Assembly: GCF_040049295.1 (NCBI RefSeq)
Contig: NZ_JBDZDQ010000001.1
Span: 1,736,001-1,800,000, forward strand
Direction: 5' to 3'
From: Sphingomonas sp. KR3-1
GTDB lineage: Bacteria > Pseudomonadota > Alphaproteobacteria > Sphingomonadales > Sphingomonadaceae
DNA length: 64,000 nucleotides
Below are positions 16,183-26,440 of this stretch, in pieces. The notes beneath the pieces were generated by a model, which was not told the DNA's origin, did not search any database, and saw only the letters and a list, made by a program, of their open reading frames with translations. The first letter of the stretch is position 1; each line of letters opens with the position of its first letter. Made by a program: the position numbers and the translations under genes.

Positions 16183-16530
16183 CTATTCGGGAAAGCTGCG
16201 CACCACCTCGATCGGACCGATGATCGCGGCGTTGAAGGCGGGCAGATCCTCGGCGGGAATCCAATATTCGCAGTGCGCTCGCCCACCCGCTTCCTCGACG
16301 CGATAGGCATCGAGGAAATCGCCGCGGACCGCGAAGCGTGTAACGAACCCCGAGCCGCTCTCGGGGACGTTCCAATCGCGTGCGATCCTCACCGCATATT
16401 CTTCGGTGGTGACCGGGTAGAAAATAGGTTGCTCCGGCAGGCGCGGCGGAAAGGCGGACATCCCGCTTTCCTCGATCAAAGCGAGCTCCGCCGGGCCAAC
16501 GGGCCGCCACAGCGTCACGCTATCGCTCAT
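16183..16530 (-). CDS. Small conserved hypothetical protein
   Basis: 115 residues, soluble, no signal peptide. The sequence (TLWRPVGPAELALIEES, RLPEQPIFYPVTTEEYA, RIARDWNVPESGSGFVTRF, EYWIPAEDLPAFN) belongs to a small family often labelled ADP-ribosylation/crystallin J1 in databases. That label is not supported by any visible ADP-ribosylglycohydrolase motif. It overlaps the end of proA in ATGA (16530-16527), so it is coupled to proline synthesis. Function unknown. Confidence 0.8.
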   Translation of the reverse strand: MSDSVTLWRPVGPAELALIEESGMSAFPPRLPEQPIFYPVTTEEYAVRIARDWNVPESGSGFVTRFAVRGDFLDAYRVEEAGGRAHCEYWIPAEDLPAFNAAIIGPIEVVRSFPE

Positions 16531-17780
16531 GGCCGGGCTTGGCCCGTGCCGCGCACCACCCATTTGTAGGTGGTGAGCCCCTCCAGCGCGACCGGGCCGC
16601 GGGCGTGGAGGCGGCCGGTGGAGATGCCGATCTCGGCGCCGAGGCCGAACTCGCCGCCGTCGGCGAACTGGGTGGAGGCGTTCCACACGACGATGGCGCT
16701 GTCGACCTGGGCAAGGAAACGCTCGGCCACGGCCTCGTCGGCGGTGACGATCGCGTCGGTATGGTGCGAGCCGTGCGCGGCGATGTGCGCCATCGCGGCA
16801 TCGACGCCGTCGACCAGCTTCACCGACAGGATCGAATCGAGATATTCGGTGTCCCAGTCCTCGACATTCGCGGCGATCATGCGCGGTTCGAGCGCGCGCG
16901 CGTCGCTATCGCCGCGCAGCTCGCAGCCGGCATCGGCGAGCGCGGCGAGAATCGGCCTGGGATCGGCAAAGGCGCGGTCGATCAGCAGCGTCTCGGTCGC
17001 GCCGCAGATGCCGGTGCGGCGCATCTTGGCGTTGAGCGCGAGGGCGCGCGCCATCCCCGGCTCCGCGGCGCCGTCGATATAGGTGTGGTTGATGCCGTCG
17101 AGATGCGCGAGCACGGGGACGCGCGCCTCGGCCTGGACGCGGGCGACGAGGCCCTTGCCGCCGCGCGGCACGACCATGTCGATCGCACCCTCGGCCGTGA
17201 GCATCGCGCCGACCGCGGCGCGATCGGTGACGGGGACGAGCTGCACCGCGTCCGCAGGCATGCCGCCCTCCTCCAGCCCGCGGGCGAGCGCCGCATGGAT
17301 CGCGCGGTTCGAGCGGATCGCTTCCGAGCCGCCGCGCAGGATCGCGGCATTGCCGGCCATCGCGCAGAGCGCGCCGGCATCGGCGGTGACGTTGGGCCGG
17401 CTCTCATAGATGATGCCGATCACCCCGATCGGCACGCGGACGCGGGTGAGGACGAGGCCATTGGGCCGATCGACCCGGTCGATCACGTTGCCGACCGGGT
17501 CGGCGAGCCCGGCCACGGCCTCGACGCCGGCGGCCATGCCCTCGATGCGCCTGGCGTCGAGCTTTAGGCGATCGAGCAGCGCGCCGGACAGGCCATTGGC
17601 TTCGGCGGCGGCCATGTCCTCGTCATTGGCGGCCTGGATCGCACCCGAATCGGCGCGAATCGCGGCGGCGGCGGCGCGCAGGGCGGCGGCCTTGGCCGGG
17701 GTCGGCATCGCGGCGAGGCTGGTTGCTGCGATGCGGGCGCGGGCTGCCATATCGGCGATCAGCGTGGAGACGTCGGTCAT
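16527..17780 (-). CDS. proA: Gamma-glutamyl phosphate reductase
   Basis: 417 residues of the aldehyde dehydrogenase superfamily, ProA type: VRVPIGVIGIIYESRPNVTADA, GNAAILRGGSEAIRSN, and the catalytic Cys in RRTGICGATET. It reduces gamma-glutamyl phosphate to the semialdehyde with NADPH in proline synthesis. ATG 17780 is preferred over GTG 17789. proB is not next to it in this window. Confidence 0.95.
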   Translation of the reverse strand: MTDVSTLIADMAARARIAATSLAAMPTPAKAAALRAAAAAIRADSGAIQAANDEDMAAAEANGLSGALLDRLKLDARRIEGMAAGVEAVAGLADPVGNVIDRVDRPNGLVLTRVRVPIGVIGIIYESRPNVTADAGALCAMAGNAAILRGGSEAIRSNRAIHAALARGLEEGGMPADAVQLVPVTDRAAVGAMLTAEGAIDMVVPRGGKGLVARVQAEARVPVLAHLDGINHTYIDGAAEPGMARALALNAKMRRTGICGATETLLIDRAFADPRPILAALADAGCELRGDSDARALEPRMIAANVEDWDTEYLDSILSVKLVDGVDAAMAHIAAHGSHHTDAIVTADEAVAERFLAQVDSAIVVWNASTQFADGGEFGLGAEIGISTGRLHARGPVALEGLTTYKWVVRGTGQARP

Positions 17781-17829
17781 GATCTGCACCCGCTAGCACG
17801 TGCAGCATGAAGCTGGTAGCCAAGGCGCC

Positions 17830-18894
17830 ATGTCGGGGGGAATCGAAGCAGCCGGGGAACTGGCGACAGGGGCATTGCTCGGCCGTGCGGTCGAGCCGAA
17901 TGCAGGTGAAGGCCATGGCGGGGCGCATGGGCTGTGCCTCAATTGCGGCACCGCGCTGATCGGATCGCATTGCCACAATTGCGGGCAGGCGGGGCATGTC
18001 CACCGTTCGCTGCACGCGATCGGGCACGACCTGCTCCACGGCGTCTTCCATTTCGACGGGAAGTTGTGGCGCACGCTGCCGATGCTGGCCTGGCGCCCAG
18101 GCGACCTGACCCGGCGCTATATCGGCGGTGAGCGCGCGCGCTTCGTCTCGCCGATGGCGATCTTCCTGTTCTCGGTCTTCGCGATGTTCGCAGTCTTCTC
18201 CTGGGTGGGCATTTCGACGCCGACCGACCTCGACACCAATTCGATGAAGCCCGTCGCGGCGCTCGATTTCGCACGCAAGGACGCCCAGCAGAAGCTCGAA
18301 CGGGCGCAGGCCAAGCTGGCCAAGGCCACCGATGAGGACGACCGCGCCGAATATCGCAGCCGGATCGCCGAAGCACAGGACGACCTGAAGGGAATCGACG
18401 AGGCAAGCAAATCGCTCGGCGACGGCAAGGTCCATGTCACCACGACCACGGCGCATACCGGCTGGCACGCGCTCGATCACGGCATCGAGAAATGGCAGAA
18501 GAACCCGGCGCTGATGCTCTACAAGCTCCAGTCGGCGAGCTACAAATTTTCCTGGCTGCTGATCCCGCTGTCGCTGCCGTTCCTGTGGCTGCTGTTCTTC
18601 TGGAAGCGGCAGTACAAGCTCTACGACCACACGATCTTCATCATCTACTCGATCGCGTTCATGTCGCTGTTCTACATCGTAGTGGCGGTGGCCGCCGCGA
18701 TCGGGATGAGCGGCGGCTGGCTGGCGGTGGCGGCGCTGGCGATCCCGTTCGTCCACATCACCCGGCAGCTGCAGCAGGCCTATGCGATCGGCTGGGTCTC
18801 CGCGACGCTGCGCGCCACGCTGCTGACGGTCTTCATCAGCTGGATCCTGACGATCTTCGTGCTGATCTTGGTGGCGCTGGGGATGTTCGGCTGA
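17830..18894 (+). CDS. DUF3667 zinc-ribbon membrane protein
   Basis: 354 residues. A Cys4 zinc ribbon near 35-55 (CLNCGTAL then CHNCGQ) is followed by a conserved juxtamembrane block (FHFDGKLWRTLPMLAWRPGDLTRRYIGGERARFVSPMAIFLF), a cytoplasmic helical insert (about 140-215) and four or more C-terminal membrane spans. This is the DUF3667 architecture; its function is not known. ATG 17830 is chosen over an upstream GTG at 17800. It ends at a strong terminator shared with ftsH. Confidence 0.83.
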   Translation: MSGGIEAAGELATGALLGRAVEPNAGEGHGGAHGLCLNCGTALIGSHCHNCGQAGHVHRSLHAIGHDLLHGVFHFDGKLWRTLPMLAWRPGDLTRRYIGGERARFVSPMAIFLFSVFAMFAVFSWVGISTPTDLDTNSMKPVAALDFARKDAQQKLERAQAKLAKATDEDDRAEYRSRIAEAQDDLKGIDEASKSLGDGKVHVTTTTAHTGWHALDHGIEKWQKNPALMLYKLQSASYKFSWLLIPLSLPFLWLLFFWKRQYKLYDHTIFIIYSIAFMSLFYIVVAVAAAIGMSGGWLAVAALAIPFVHITRQLQQAYAIGWVSATLRATLLTVFISWILTIFVLILVALGMFG

Positions 18895-18964
18895 GGCGGA
18901 TTAGGGCGTCGCGCCTTTTCGCCCTCTCCCCGTCGTCCCCGCGCAGGCGAGCATGACGAAAAGG

Positions 18965-19000
18965 AAAAAGGCCTCCCCGAGCGAACGGGGAGGCCTTTTT
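18965..19000. terminator. Strong bidirectional intrinsic terminator
   Basis: The 15-bp perfect stem AAAAAGGCCTCCCCG / CGGGGAGGCCTTTTT has a six-base loop (AGCGAA) and T-runs on both strands. It lies between the convergent DUF3667 gene and ftsH and should stop both. Confidence 0.95.
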
Positions 19001-19020
19001 CTTTGGACGGGAGGCTAAGC

Positions 19021-20982
19021 TCAGGCGCCCTGCGGCGCCGGCTGGCCGAACGGACCCTTGGGCTTGCTGATCTTGGGGATCGAGGTGCCCGCCACTGCCG
19101 TCGGCCGGGCGGTCGCGCCCGGATCCTGGCGGCCGAGATCCTCGCCGGCGATCAGACGCTTGATCTCCTCGCCGGTAAGCGTCTCGTACTCGAGCAGCGC
19201 CAGCGCAATGGTGTGGAGCTGGTCGATATGGTCGGTCAGCAGCTGGCGAGCGCGCTGCAGGCCGCGCTCGACAAAGGCCTTCACTTCGCTGTCGATCAGC
19301 CGCGCCGTCTCGTCCGACATCGGCTTGGAGCGGGCCATCGAATAGCCATAGCTCTCTTCGCTCTCGGAGAAGTCGAGCGGGCCGACTGCATCCGACAGGC
19401 CCCATTTGGTGACCATCGAGCGCGCAAGCCGCGTCGCCTGCTGGATGTCGCTCGACGCACCCGACGAGACCTTGTCATAGCCGAAGATCAACTCCTCGGC
19501 GATGCGGCCGCCGAACGCCACGGCGATGTCGGCGTGCATCTTGTCACGGTGATAGCTGTACGAATCGCGCTCCGGCAGCGGCTGGACCATGCCGAGGGCA
19601 AAGCCGCGCGGGATGATCGTCGCCTTGTGGATCGGATCTGCGGTCGGCTCGTGCGCGAAGACCAGCGCGTGGCCGGCCTCGTGATAGGCGGTCATCCGCT
19701 TCTCGTCGTCGGTCATCACCATCGAGCGGCGCTCGGCACCCATCAGCACCTTGTCGCGCGCATCGTCGAACTCCTGCGCTGCGACCAGCCGCTTGCCGCG
19801 GCGGGCGGCGAGCAGCGCAGCCTCGTTGACGAGGTTGGCGAGATCGGCACCCGAGAAGCCCGGCGTGCCCCGCGCGATCACCCGCGGATCCACGTCGGGC
19901 GCCAACGGCACCTTCTTCATATGGACCTGGAGGATCTTCACGCGGCCTTCGATGTCCGGACGGGGCACCTGGACCTGACGGTCGAAGCGGCCGGGACGCA
20001 GCAGCGCGGGATCGAGCACATCGGGACGGTTGGTCGCCGCGATGATGATGATGCCTTCGTTCGCCTCGAAGCCGTCCATCTCGACGAGCAGCTGGTTGAG
20101 CGTCTGCTCGCGCTCGTCATTCTGGTTGCCGAGGCCCGCGCCGCGCGAGCGGCCGACGGCGTCGATCTCGTCGATGAAGACGATGCACGGTGCCGACTTC
20201 TTGGCCTGCTCAAACATGTCGCGCACACGGCTGGCACCAACACCGACGAACATCTCGACGAAGTCCGAGCCCGAAATGGTGAAGAAGGGCACGCCCGCCT
20301 CGCCTGCGATGGCGCGGGCGAGCAGCGTCTTGCCGGTGCCGGGCGAGCCGACGAGCAGCGCGCCCTTGGGGATCTTGCCGCCGAGGCGGGCGAACTTGGT
20401 CGGGTCCTTGAGGAACTCGACGATCTCCTGCAGCTCCTCGCGCGCCTCGTCGATGCCGGCGACGTCGTCGAAGGTGACCTTGCCTTCCTTCTGCGTCAGC
20501 AGGCGCGCGCGCGACTTGCCGAAGCCCATCGCGCCCGAGCCCGAGCCCTTCTGCATCTGGCGGATCACGAAGAAGGCGACGCCGAGCATCAGCAGGAACG
20601 GCAACGACTGGTAGAGCAGGTAGATCCAGATGTTCGGACCCTCTTCCGCCCGCGCGGAGACCTTGACGTTCTTCGCCAGCAGCGTCTCGATCATCTTGGG
20701 ATCTTCGGGCGCGTTGGTGCGGAACTTGCCGCCGCCCGACAGCTCACCGCTGACCACGCCGGTGGTGCGCGAGACGTTGACCGACTTGACCTCGCCGTTG
20801 TTCACCTTCGCCATGAAATCGGAATAGGCGATGCCCTCACCCGGGGCGGGCGCATCGCGATTGCCGAAAATCGAGACGAACAGGGCCAATGCGGCCAGGA
20901 TGCCCACCCAGATCAACAGGCTCTTCATCCAGGGGTTGCCCCCATTTTCCGGACCCTGCTGCTGCTTGTCGTTGTCGCTCAT
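19021..20982 (-). CDS. ftsH: ATP-dependent zinc metalloprotease FtsH
   Basis: 653 residues. Two N-terminal membrane segments flank a periplasmic domain, then come the AAA+ domain with Walker A GSPGTGKT and [14 protein letters not shown], the second-region Arg motif, and the M41 zinc motif HEAGHALVF. It degrades misfolded membrane proteins and regulators as a hexamer. ATG 20982 gives the expected N-terminus. It lies 67 bp after tilS in the common cpoB-tilS-ftsH order, and its 3' end is closed by the terminator at 18965. Confidence 0.97.
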   Translation of the reverse strand: MSDNDKQQQGPENGGNPWMKSLLIWVGILAALALFVSIFGNRDAPAPGEGIAYSDFMAKVNNGEVKSVNVSRTTGVVSGELSGGGKFRTNAPEDPKMIETLLAKNVKVSARAEEGPNIWIYLLYQSLPFLLMLGVAFFVIRQMQKGSGSGAMGFGKSRARLLTQKEGKVTFDDVAGIDEAREELQEIVEFLKDPTKFARLGGKIPKGALLVGSPGTGKTLLARAIAGEAGVPFFTISGSDFVEMFVGVGASRVRDMFEQAKKSAPCIVFIDEIDAVGRSRGAGLGNQNDEREQTLNQLLVEMDGFEANEGIIIIAATNRPDVLDPALLRPGRFDRQVQVPRPDIEGRVKILQVHMKKVPLAPDVDPRVIARGTPGFSGADLANLVNEAALLAARRGKRLVAAQEFDDARDKVLMGAERRSMVMTDDEKRMTAYHEAGHALVFAHEPTADPIHKATIIPRGFALGMVQPLPERDSYSYHRDKMHADIAVAFGGRIAEELIFGYDKVSSGASSDIQQATRLARSMVTKWGLSDAVGPLDFSESEESYGYSMARSKPMSDETARLIDSEVKAFVERGLQRARQLLTDHIDQLHTIALALLEYETLTGEEIKRLIAGEDLGRQDPGATARPTAVAGTSIPKISKPKGPFGQPAPQGA

Positions 20983-21049
20983 GCGGAATCGGTACCTTTC
21001 ACGCCCCAAGATAGGCACGGCCAAGTTAATGGCAATGGAACAGCGTCGA

Positions 21050-22048
21050 TCAGTGTGATCGACGCGGCGGCGCCAGTTCGAAACGCCAGATACCCGCTTT
21101 GGTTCGCGCGATCACTTCCGCAAGAGTACCGGAGCCGCCGGCGTCGAGCGCGGCGAGGAGCGGGTCGAGCCCGGTCTCGCGCCAGTCGCCGTGCAGGCCG
21201 TGCGCGGTGCGGACGCTGGCGACGGCGCGCTCGGCGAGGCGGCGGCGCAGCTCGCGCGGCAGGCCGGCGGGATCGAGCGTCACGCCGCCAGCTTCAACCA
21301 GGGCGCGCGCGGCCCATTCGCGCTCCGCTGCCCAGGAAAGGGCATCCTCGGCATCGCGCAGGTTGCGCGCGGCGCTCGCGAGGCGATCGGCGGGCAGGTC
21401 CTCCGCTTCGCCCAGCAGCGCGCGGATGCGGGCGCGATCGAAGCGCGGATCGGCGTTGGAGGGATCGCGCACCGGGGCGATCCCGGCGCGGGCGACCAGC
21501 TCGGCCAGCTCGGTGCGGCTCCAGCCGAGCAGCGGGCGGACGAGCAGCGCCTCGGCGAGCGGCCGGGCGGCGGCCATCGCGGCTAGCCCGCCGACCCCCG
21601 CGCCGCGCCGGGCGCGCATCAGGAAGGTCTCGGCGACATCGTCCTGCTGGTGGGCGGTGGCGATCCAGGAGGCGCGGCCCCGCGCCCAATCGGCGAGCAG
21701 GGCATAGCGCAGCTCGCGGGCGCCCTGCTGGAGGTTGCCGCTGGCGGATACCGTTCCTGCCAAGGTCTCGTGCGGCACGTCGCGCTGGTTGCACAGGCCC
21801 CGGACCAGCGCAGCCTCTTCCGCCGCCTCGGGGCGCAGGCCGTGATCGACCGTGGCGGCGACCACGGCGCCGGGAAAGGCGGCATGGGCAAGCAGCAGCA
21901 ACGCCAGGCTGTCGGGTCCGCCCGATACGGCGAGCGCCAGGCGCTGGTCACCGGGCTCGGCACCGGTCAACGCCAGCAGATCCTGCCGGAAACGCGCGAC
22001 CGTTGCCGGATCGAGCGTCAGCCGGTCACTTGCACTTCTGGCTTGCAC
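21050..22048 (-). CDS. tilS: tRNA(Ile)-lysidine synthase
   Basis: 332 residues with the PP-loop [10 protein letters not shown] at about 43 and the family blocks [39 protein letters not shown] and [11 protein letters not shown]. It adds lysine to C34 of tRNA-Ile(CAU), changing AUG to AUA decoding. It lacks much of the C-terminal extension of longer TilS proteins. A GTG at 22048 is the best start and overlaps cpoB by 23 bp. Confidence 0.92.
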   Translation of the reverse strand: MQARSASDRLTLDPATVARFRQDLLALTGAEPGDQRLALAVSGGPDSLALLLLAHAAFPGAVVAATVDHGLRPEAAEEAALVRGLCNQRDVPHETLAGTVSASGNLQQGARELRYALLADWARGRASWIATAHQQDDVAETFLMRARRGAGVGGLAAMAAARPLAEALLVRPLLGWSRTELAELVARAGIAPVRDPSNADPRFDRARIRALLGEAEDLPADRLASAARNLRDAEDALSWAAEREWAARALVEAGGVTLDPAGLPRELRRRLAERAVASVRTAHGLHGDWRETGLDPLLAALDAGGSGTLAEVIARTKAGIWRFELAPPRRSH

Positions 22049-23015
22049 GTCCCTCGGCCATGCCGGTCTTCATCTCGACCGAGAGCTTGTCGCCATAGAG
22101 CTGGTCGAGCTCGGTATAGACCTTGCACACTTCGCTGGCGGGCTTCTTCAGCTTGATGAGCGCCTGAGCCAGATAATAGAGGCTGTCGGGCGCGCGCTCG
22201 CCCTTCGGGTTCTTCTTGTAGTTCTCGTAGAACGCCACCGCCGCCAGGCTGGGCGCGCCCGAATCGAGATAGGCGCGGCCGAGCAGGTTCTGCGAATAGC
22301 TGGCGCGGCGATGGGTGGGATATTTGGTCGCCACGGTTTCGAGCTCGCGGCGCGCCTCCGGATAGAGCTTCGCCTGCCACAGGCGATAGCCATAGGTGTA
22401 GCCATCCTCGGCCGGATCGCCCGTATTGGGCTTCTCGATCGCGGCGAGCTGCTGCGCGCGCGTGCCGGTGGCCGGCGCGGCGGGCGTCGGCTTGGCGGGT
22501 GCGGTGGTGCCAGCGGCGCTGCCGGGCGCCGGGATGCTCGGGCGCGGATTGCTCGCGGGCGGGCGGATCACGGCGCCGCCGGTATCCCCGGGCACGGTGG
22601 TGTCCTCGCCGCCGAGCGCAGCATTGGCGGCCGAGCGATCCTCGAGCGCCTTGATCCGGGCATCGGCGCCGCGCTTATAGGCGGCGAACGCGTCCTCGAG
22701 CTGGCGCAGGCGATACTGGCCCTGCTCGACCTGGCCGGTGAGCGTGCGCTGCTGCTCCTCGAGCGCAGTGACGCGCTGGGTCATGTCGGCGAGCGGGGAG
22801 CTCGCGGGGGTGCCGGGGACGTTGGTATTGGTCTCGGGCGTGATCTGCGGCTCGACCGTCTGGCCGGCGCCGCCCGGGAATACCTTGCGCTGCACCGCGC
22901 GCATCTCGCGCTCGAGCCGGTCGACCCGGCCGGTGAGCGCCGTGTCCTGGGCCTGGGCGGTGCCGGTGGCACCAAGGACGACGGCAAGAGCCGTGGCAGC
23001 CAGAAGAAAACGCAT
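22026..23015 (-). CDS. cpoB: Cell division coordinator CpoB (YbgF), Tol-Pal associated
   Basis: 329 residues: signal peptide ending AQAQDTA, an N-terminal coiled coil (about 25-125), a Pro/Ala-rich linker (about 140-185), and C-terminal TPR repeats with YTYGYRLWQAKLYPEARREL and AFYENYKKNPKGERAPDSLYYLAQAL. CpoB links Tol-Pal with peptidoglycan synthesis at division. The tol-pal genes themselves are not in the window; only the downstream tilS-ftsH order is preserved. Confidence 0.92.
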   Translation of the reverse strand: MRFLLAATALAVVLGATGTAQAQDTALTGRVDRLEREMRAVQRKVFPGGAGQTVEPQITPETNTNVPGTPASSPLADMTQRVTALEEQQRTLTGQVEQGQYRLRQLEDAFAAYKRGADARIKALEDRSAANAALGGEDTTVPGDTGGAVIRPPASNPRPSIPAPGSAAGTTAPAKPTPAAPATGTRAQQLAAIEKPNTGDPAEDGYTYGYRLWQAKLYPEARRELETVATKYPTHRRASYSQNLLGRAYLDSGAPSLAAVAFYENYKKNPKGERAPDSLYYLAQALIKLKKPASEVCKVYTELDQLYGDKLSVEMKTGMAEGRASQKCK

Positions 23016-23096
23016 CGATCACACCCCCCGGTGCAGGTCAGACATGGAAGAACAAGGCCTTGCTATAGCCGCGACGCCCGCGACCGTGCCAGTCCC

Positions 23097-24035
23097 TTAC
23101 GGCGCGCTGTTGCCAGTGCTCGTCGCAGGCGCGGGCTCGGCGGGCGCCGGCGTCGGCGTCGCAACCGAAAGGCGCGCGGCCGGGCGCTCCGCCGGGCGGC
23201 GCGCCGTCGTCGTCGCGGCAGGGGCCGGCGTCGGGCTCGCCGTCACCGCGCCGGGCTGGCCGCGGCCGCGCAGCGCATCGGCGCTCACCTCGACATTGAC
23301 CGTGGTGCCCGGCTTGCCGAGCGGATCGATGTTCGAGCCGTTGAGCGTGACCTGCAGCTTCTCGGGGCCGCCGGTGAGGATGCGCGGATGATCGGCATCG
23401 GCCGGCACGTCGTAGCGCTCGCCGGCAGCAAGCTCCTTCTCGACCAGCTTGGTGCCCTTGGCATCGGTGACGCGGATCCAGACCGTGTCGAGCGCGATCA
23501 GCGCGACCTGGCCGCCAGCCGCCGCCACCGGTGTGGCGCTGTTGGCCATCGCGGCATTGTCGGCAACATTGGCGGTCGGTTCGTCGGTCGCTAGCGTCTC
23601 GGGCGCCGGCGCGCTGCCGCGGAACAAGTCGGTGCCATAATAGAGGCCGCCGCCCACGACGAGCAGCAGCGCCAGGATCACGCCGACGATCGCGATGCCG
23701 CGCGAGGGCACGCGCGAGGGATCGGCGGTTTCATAGGCGGGGACCGGTGCGGCGCGCTCGGGATTGTGGTGGAGCTCGGCGCGCAGATCGCGGGCGATCG
23801 TCACTTCATCGGCGCCCACCGCGCGGGCATAGGCCTTGGCGAAGCCCAGTGCATAGGTGATCGAAGGAAGCCCGGCGTAATTGCCCCTCTCGATCGCCTC
23901 GAGATGCCGCTGCGGAATGCGCGTGCGCGCGGCGATCTCGGGTAAGTCGAGACCCTGTGCTTCCCGTGCGGCGCGCAGCTTTTCGCCCACGCTGGTCGGG
24001 AACAGGTTCGGGTCCTCGGCGGCTTCGCCTTCCAT
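23097..24035 (-). CDS. RodZ-like protein (HTH, one TM span, periplasmic DUF4115)
   Basis: 312 residues. An Xre-type helix-turn-helix covers about 13-80 (GEKLRAAREAQGLDLPEIA, TRIPQRHLEAIERGNY). A single membrane span lies at about 113-135, then a periplasmic DUF4115 domain (about 170-245, ALDTVWIRVTDAKG), and a Pro/Ala/Thr-rich tail. This is RodZ architecture, the MreB-linked cell-shape scaffold. It is separated from cpoB by 81 bp on the same strand. Confidence 0.86.
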   Translation of the reverse strand: MEGEAAEDPNLFPTSVGEKLRAAREAQGLDLPEIAARTRIPQRHLEAIERGNYAGLPSITYALGFAKAYARAVGADEVTIARDLRAELHHNPERAAPVPAYETADPSRVPSRGIAIVGVILALLLVVGGGLYYGTDLFRGSAPAPETLATDEPTANVADNAAMANSATPVAAAGGQVALIALDTVWIRVTDAKGTKLVEKELAAGERYDVPADADHPRILTGGPEKLQVTLNGSNIDPLGKPGTTVNVEVSADALRGRGQPGAVTASPTPAPAATTTARRPAERPAARLSVATPTPAPAEPAPATSTGNSAP

Positions 24036-24104
24036 CCATACTCTCCGGGCGGAAGGGTTGCGCCCGATGCTCCCGCCGACGCTTGAAGCTGTCGTTCACC
24101 AAAC

Positions 24105-24130
24105 CGCCCCTGTCAACGCCGACAGGGGCG
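24105..24130. terminator. Hairpin downstream of ptsP, probable terminator
   Basis: The perfect 10-bp stem CGCCCCTGTC / GACAGGGGCG has a six-base loop, followed on the minus strand by GTTTGG and on the plus strand by ATTTTG. It lies 15 bp after the ptsP stop and before the rodZ-like start. The T-tract is short. Confidence 0.6.
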
Positions 24131-24144
24131 ATTTTGCCAGTAGT

Positions 24145-26424
24145 TCAGGCCAGTTCGACGCTATGTTCGCTTGCCCAGCCCTCGAGCGCGGCGCGCAGCG
24201 AGCCCTGGGGCCGGGTGAGCATGCCGGCAACCGCCTCGCGTAGCGCGGCGCGGTCGACCGAGCGGATCATCGCCTTGATCGGCCCGACCGCGGCAGGCGT
24301 GATCGACAGGCGATCGATACCGAGCCCGAGCAGCGCCAGCGCCTCGAGCGGACGCCCGCCCATCTCGCCGCACACGCCCACCGGCACGCCCGCGGCGTGG
24401 CACTGGCTGGTGACGCGCTGCAGGAAGCGCAGGATCGAGGGGCTGAGCCAGTCATAGCGCAACGCGAGCTTGGGATGCGCGCGATCGGCGGCGAACAGGA
24501 ACTGGGTGAGGTCGTTGGTGCCGATCGACAGGAAGTCGAGCCGGGGCAGCAGCACGTCGAGCACTTCGGCGAGCGCCGGCACCTCGAGCATCGCGCCGTA
24601 GCGGATCTCGGTCGGCATCTTGCGCCCGCGCGCCGCGAGCCAGGCGCGCTGCGCCTCGAACAGCGTGCGCGCCTCGTCGAATTCCCAGGGCTCGGAGACC
24701 ATCGGGAACATGATGTTGAGCGGGCGGCCGGCACCCGCCTCGATCAGCGCGCGCGCCTGCGCCTTCATCAGGCCATCGCGATCGAGCGCGAGGCGCAGCG
24801 CTCGCCAGCCCATCGCCGGGTTCTCTTCCTCGCCATCCTCGTCATGGTTGAGATAGGGCAGCGCCTTGTCGCCGCCGATATCGACGGTGCGGAAGGTGAC
24901 CGGGCGGTCGCCCGCGGCCTCGAGCACATCCTTGTAGAGCCGCTTCTGCGCCTCGCGCTGGGGCAAGGTGGCGGAGACGAGGAACTGGAACTCGGTGCGG
25001 AACAGGCCGATGCCGTCCGCGCCGGTCAGGTCGAGCGCCGCCAGGTCGTCGCGCAGGCCGGCATTGATCATCACCGTCACGCGGTGGCCGTCGGCGGTGA
25101 CCGGCGCGACGCCCCGCATTTCGGCGAAGGCGGCGCGGCGCTTGTGGCTGAGCTCGAGCTTGGTCTCGAAGGCTTCCTGCATCGCCGGCGTTGGGCGGAC
25201 GAACAGGCTTTCCTCGGCGGTGTCGAGGAGGAGCATGTCGCCCTCGGCGATCAGCTGGCGGATGTTGCGGACGCGGCCGAGCACCGGCACGCCCATCGCA
25301 CGCGCGACGATCGTGACGTGGGCGGTCAGTGAGCCTTCCTCGAGGATCACGCCCTTGAGGCGGCGGCGATCATATTCGAGCAGCTCCGCCGGACCGAGAT
25401 TCCTGGCGATCAGGATCGAATCCTGGCGCAGCCCCATCTGCGCCGCGGTACCGAGCTGGCCCGAGACGATGCGGAGCAGCCGGTTGGACAGGTCCTCCAG
25501 GTCGTGCATCCGGTCGCGCAGCAGCGGATCGTCGATCTCGCGCATGCGCTGGCGGGTGCGCTGCTGGACGCGCTCGATCGCCGCCTCGGCGGTCAGGCCG
25601 GAATCGATCGCCTCGTTGATCCGGCGCGACCAGCCCTCGTCATAGGCGAACATCTTGTAGGTCGCGAGGATCTCATCATGCTCGCCGCCGCCGCCGAACT
25701 CTGCCTGGCTGGCCATCCGGTCGATCTGCTCGCGCATCTTGTCGAACGCGGCATAGACGCGGTGGCGCTCGGCCTCGGTATCCTCGGCGACGGTATGCTC
25801 GATGACGATGCGCGGCTGGTGGAACACGGCGACGCCGGCGGCCATGCCGTCGACCAGCTTGAAGCCGTGCCCGACTTCGGGGGCGGTCGACTGGAGCCGG
25901 GTGGAGCCGCCGCCCGCCGCGGCATCGATCAGGTCGGCATTGGCGATCAGCTCGCTGAGCACCATCGCCACGGTCTGCAGCGCCTCGATCTCCTCGCTGG
26001 CATAGCGGCGCGATTCGGCATGCTGCACGGCGAGCACGCCCACTGCGCGCTCGCGCCGGATGATCGGCACGCCGGCAAAGCTGTGGAACGCCTCTTCCCC
26101 CGTTTCCGGGCGATAGGCGAAGGCGGGATGCAGCTCAGCCTCGTCAAGGTTCAGCGTCTCGACATTCTGGGCGATCGTGCCGACCAGGCCCTCGCCGAGC
26201 GCGAGCTTGGTGACATGGACGGCGTCCTGCGACAGGCCGCGGGTGGCATAGAGCTCGAGCAGGCCCTCGCGCAGCAGATAGATCGAGCAGACTTCGCTAT
26301 CGAGCGCGCCGCCGATGATGCCCACGACCGAATTGAGCTTCGATTGCGCGGGGTTGCGCGACGCCATCACGTCGTGGAGGCGCGTCAGGATCTCACGGGC
26401 CGAGGCGGCTGCGGACACGGGCAT
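24145..26424 (-). CDS. ptsP: Phosphoenolpyruvate-protein phosphotransferase PtsP (enzyme I-Ntr)
   Basis: 759 residues. A GAF domain at about 1-165 is followed by enzyme I: HPr-binding helical domain, phosphohistidine His369 in EEGSLTAHVTIVARAMG, and a C-terminal PEP-binding TIM barrel with FRTEFQFL, NIMFPMV and the active Cys in GVPVGVCGEMGG. It starts the nitrogen PTS phosphorelay (PtsP to NPr to EIIA-Ntr), with the GAF domain sensing glutamine in studied relatives. It is monocistronic here. The amtB/glnK nitrogen unit is elsewhere in the window (44.6 kb). Confidence 0.95.
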   Translation of the reverse strand: MPVSAAASAREILTRLHDVMASRNPAQSKLNSVVGIIGGALDSEVCSIYLLREGLLELYATRGLSQDAVHVTKLALGEGLVGTIAQNVETLNLDEAELHPAFAYRPETGEEAFHSFAGVPIIRRERAVGVLAVQHAESRRYASEEIEALQTVAMVLSELIANADLIDAAAGGGSTRLQSTAPEVGHGFKLVDGMAAGVAVFHQPRIVIEHTVAEDTEAERHRVYAAFDKMREQIDRMASQAEFGGGGEHDEILATYKMFAYDEGWSRRINEAIDSGLTAEAAIERVQQRTRQRMREIDDPLLRDRMHDLEDLSNRLLRIVSGQLGTAAQMGLRQDSILIARNLGPAELLEYDRRRLKGVILEEGSLTAHVTIVARAMGVPVLGRVRNIRQLIAEGDMLLLDTAEESLFVRPTPAMQEAFETKLELSHKRRAAFAEMRGVAPVTADGHRVTVMINAGLRDDLAALDLTGADGIGLFRTEFQFLVSATLPQREAQKRLYKDVLEAAGDRPVTFRTVDIGGDKALPYLNHDEDGEEENPAMGWRALRLALDRDGLMKAQARALIEAGAGRPLNIMFPMVSEPWEFDEARTLFEAQRAWLAARGRKMPTEIRYGAMLEVPALAEVLDVLLPRLDFLSIGTNDLTQFLFAADRAHPKLALRYDWLSPSILRFLQRVTSQCHAAGVPVGVCGEMGGRPLEALALLGLGIDRLSITPAAVGPIKAMIRSVDRAALREAVAGMLTRPQGSLRAALEGWASEHSVELA

Positions 26425-26440
26425 GCACCCGCGCTAACAG

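Noticed and set aside
16183..16530. Calling this gene an ADP-ribosylglycohydrolase (crystallin J1)
   Set aside because: The label comes from database tradition; the 115 residues contain none of the Asp-rich motifs of that fold.
19003..22098. Long plus-strand frame (1031 codons) antisense to ftsH and tilS
   Set aside because: Composition is that of a complement of GC-rich genes; ftsH and tilS are unmistakable on the other strand.
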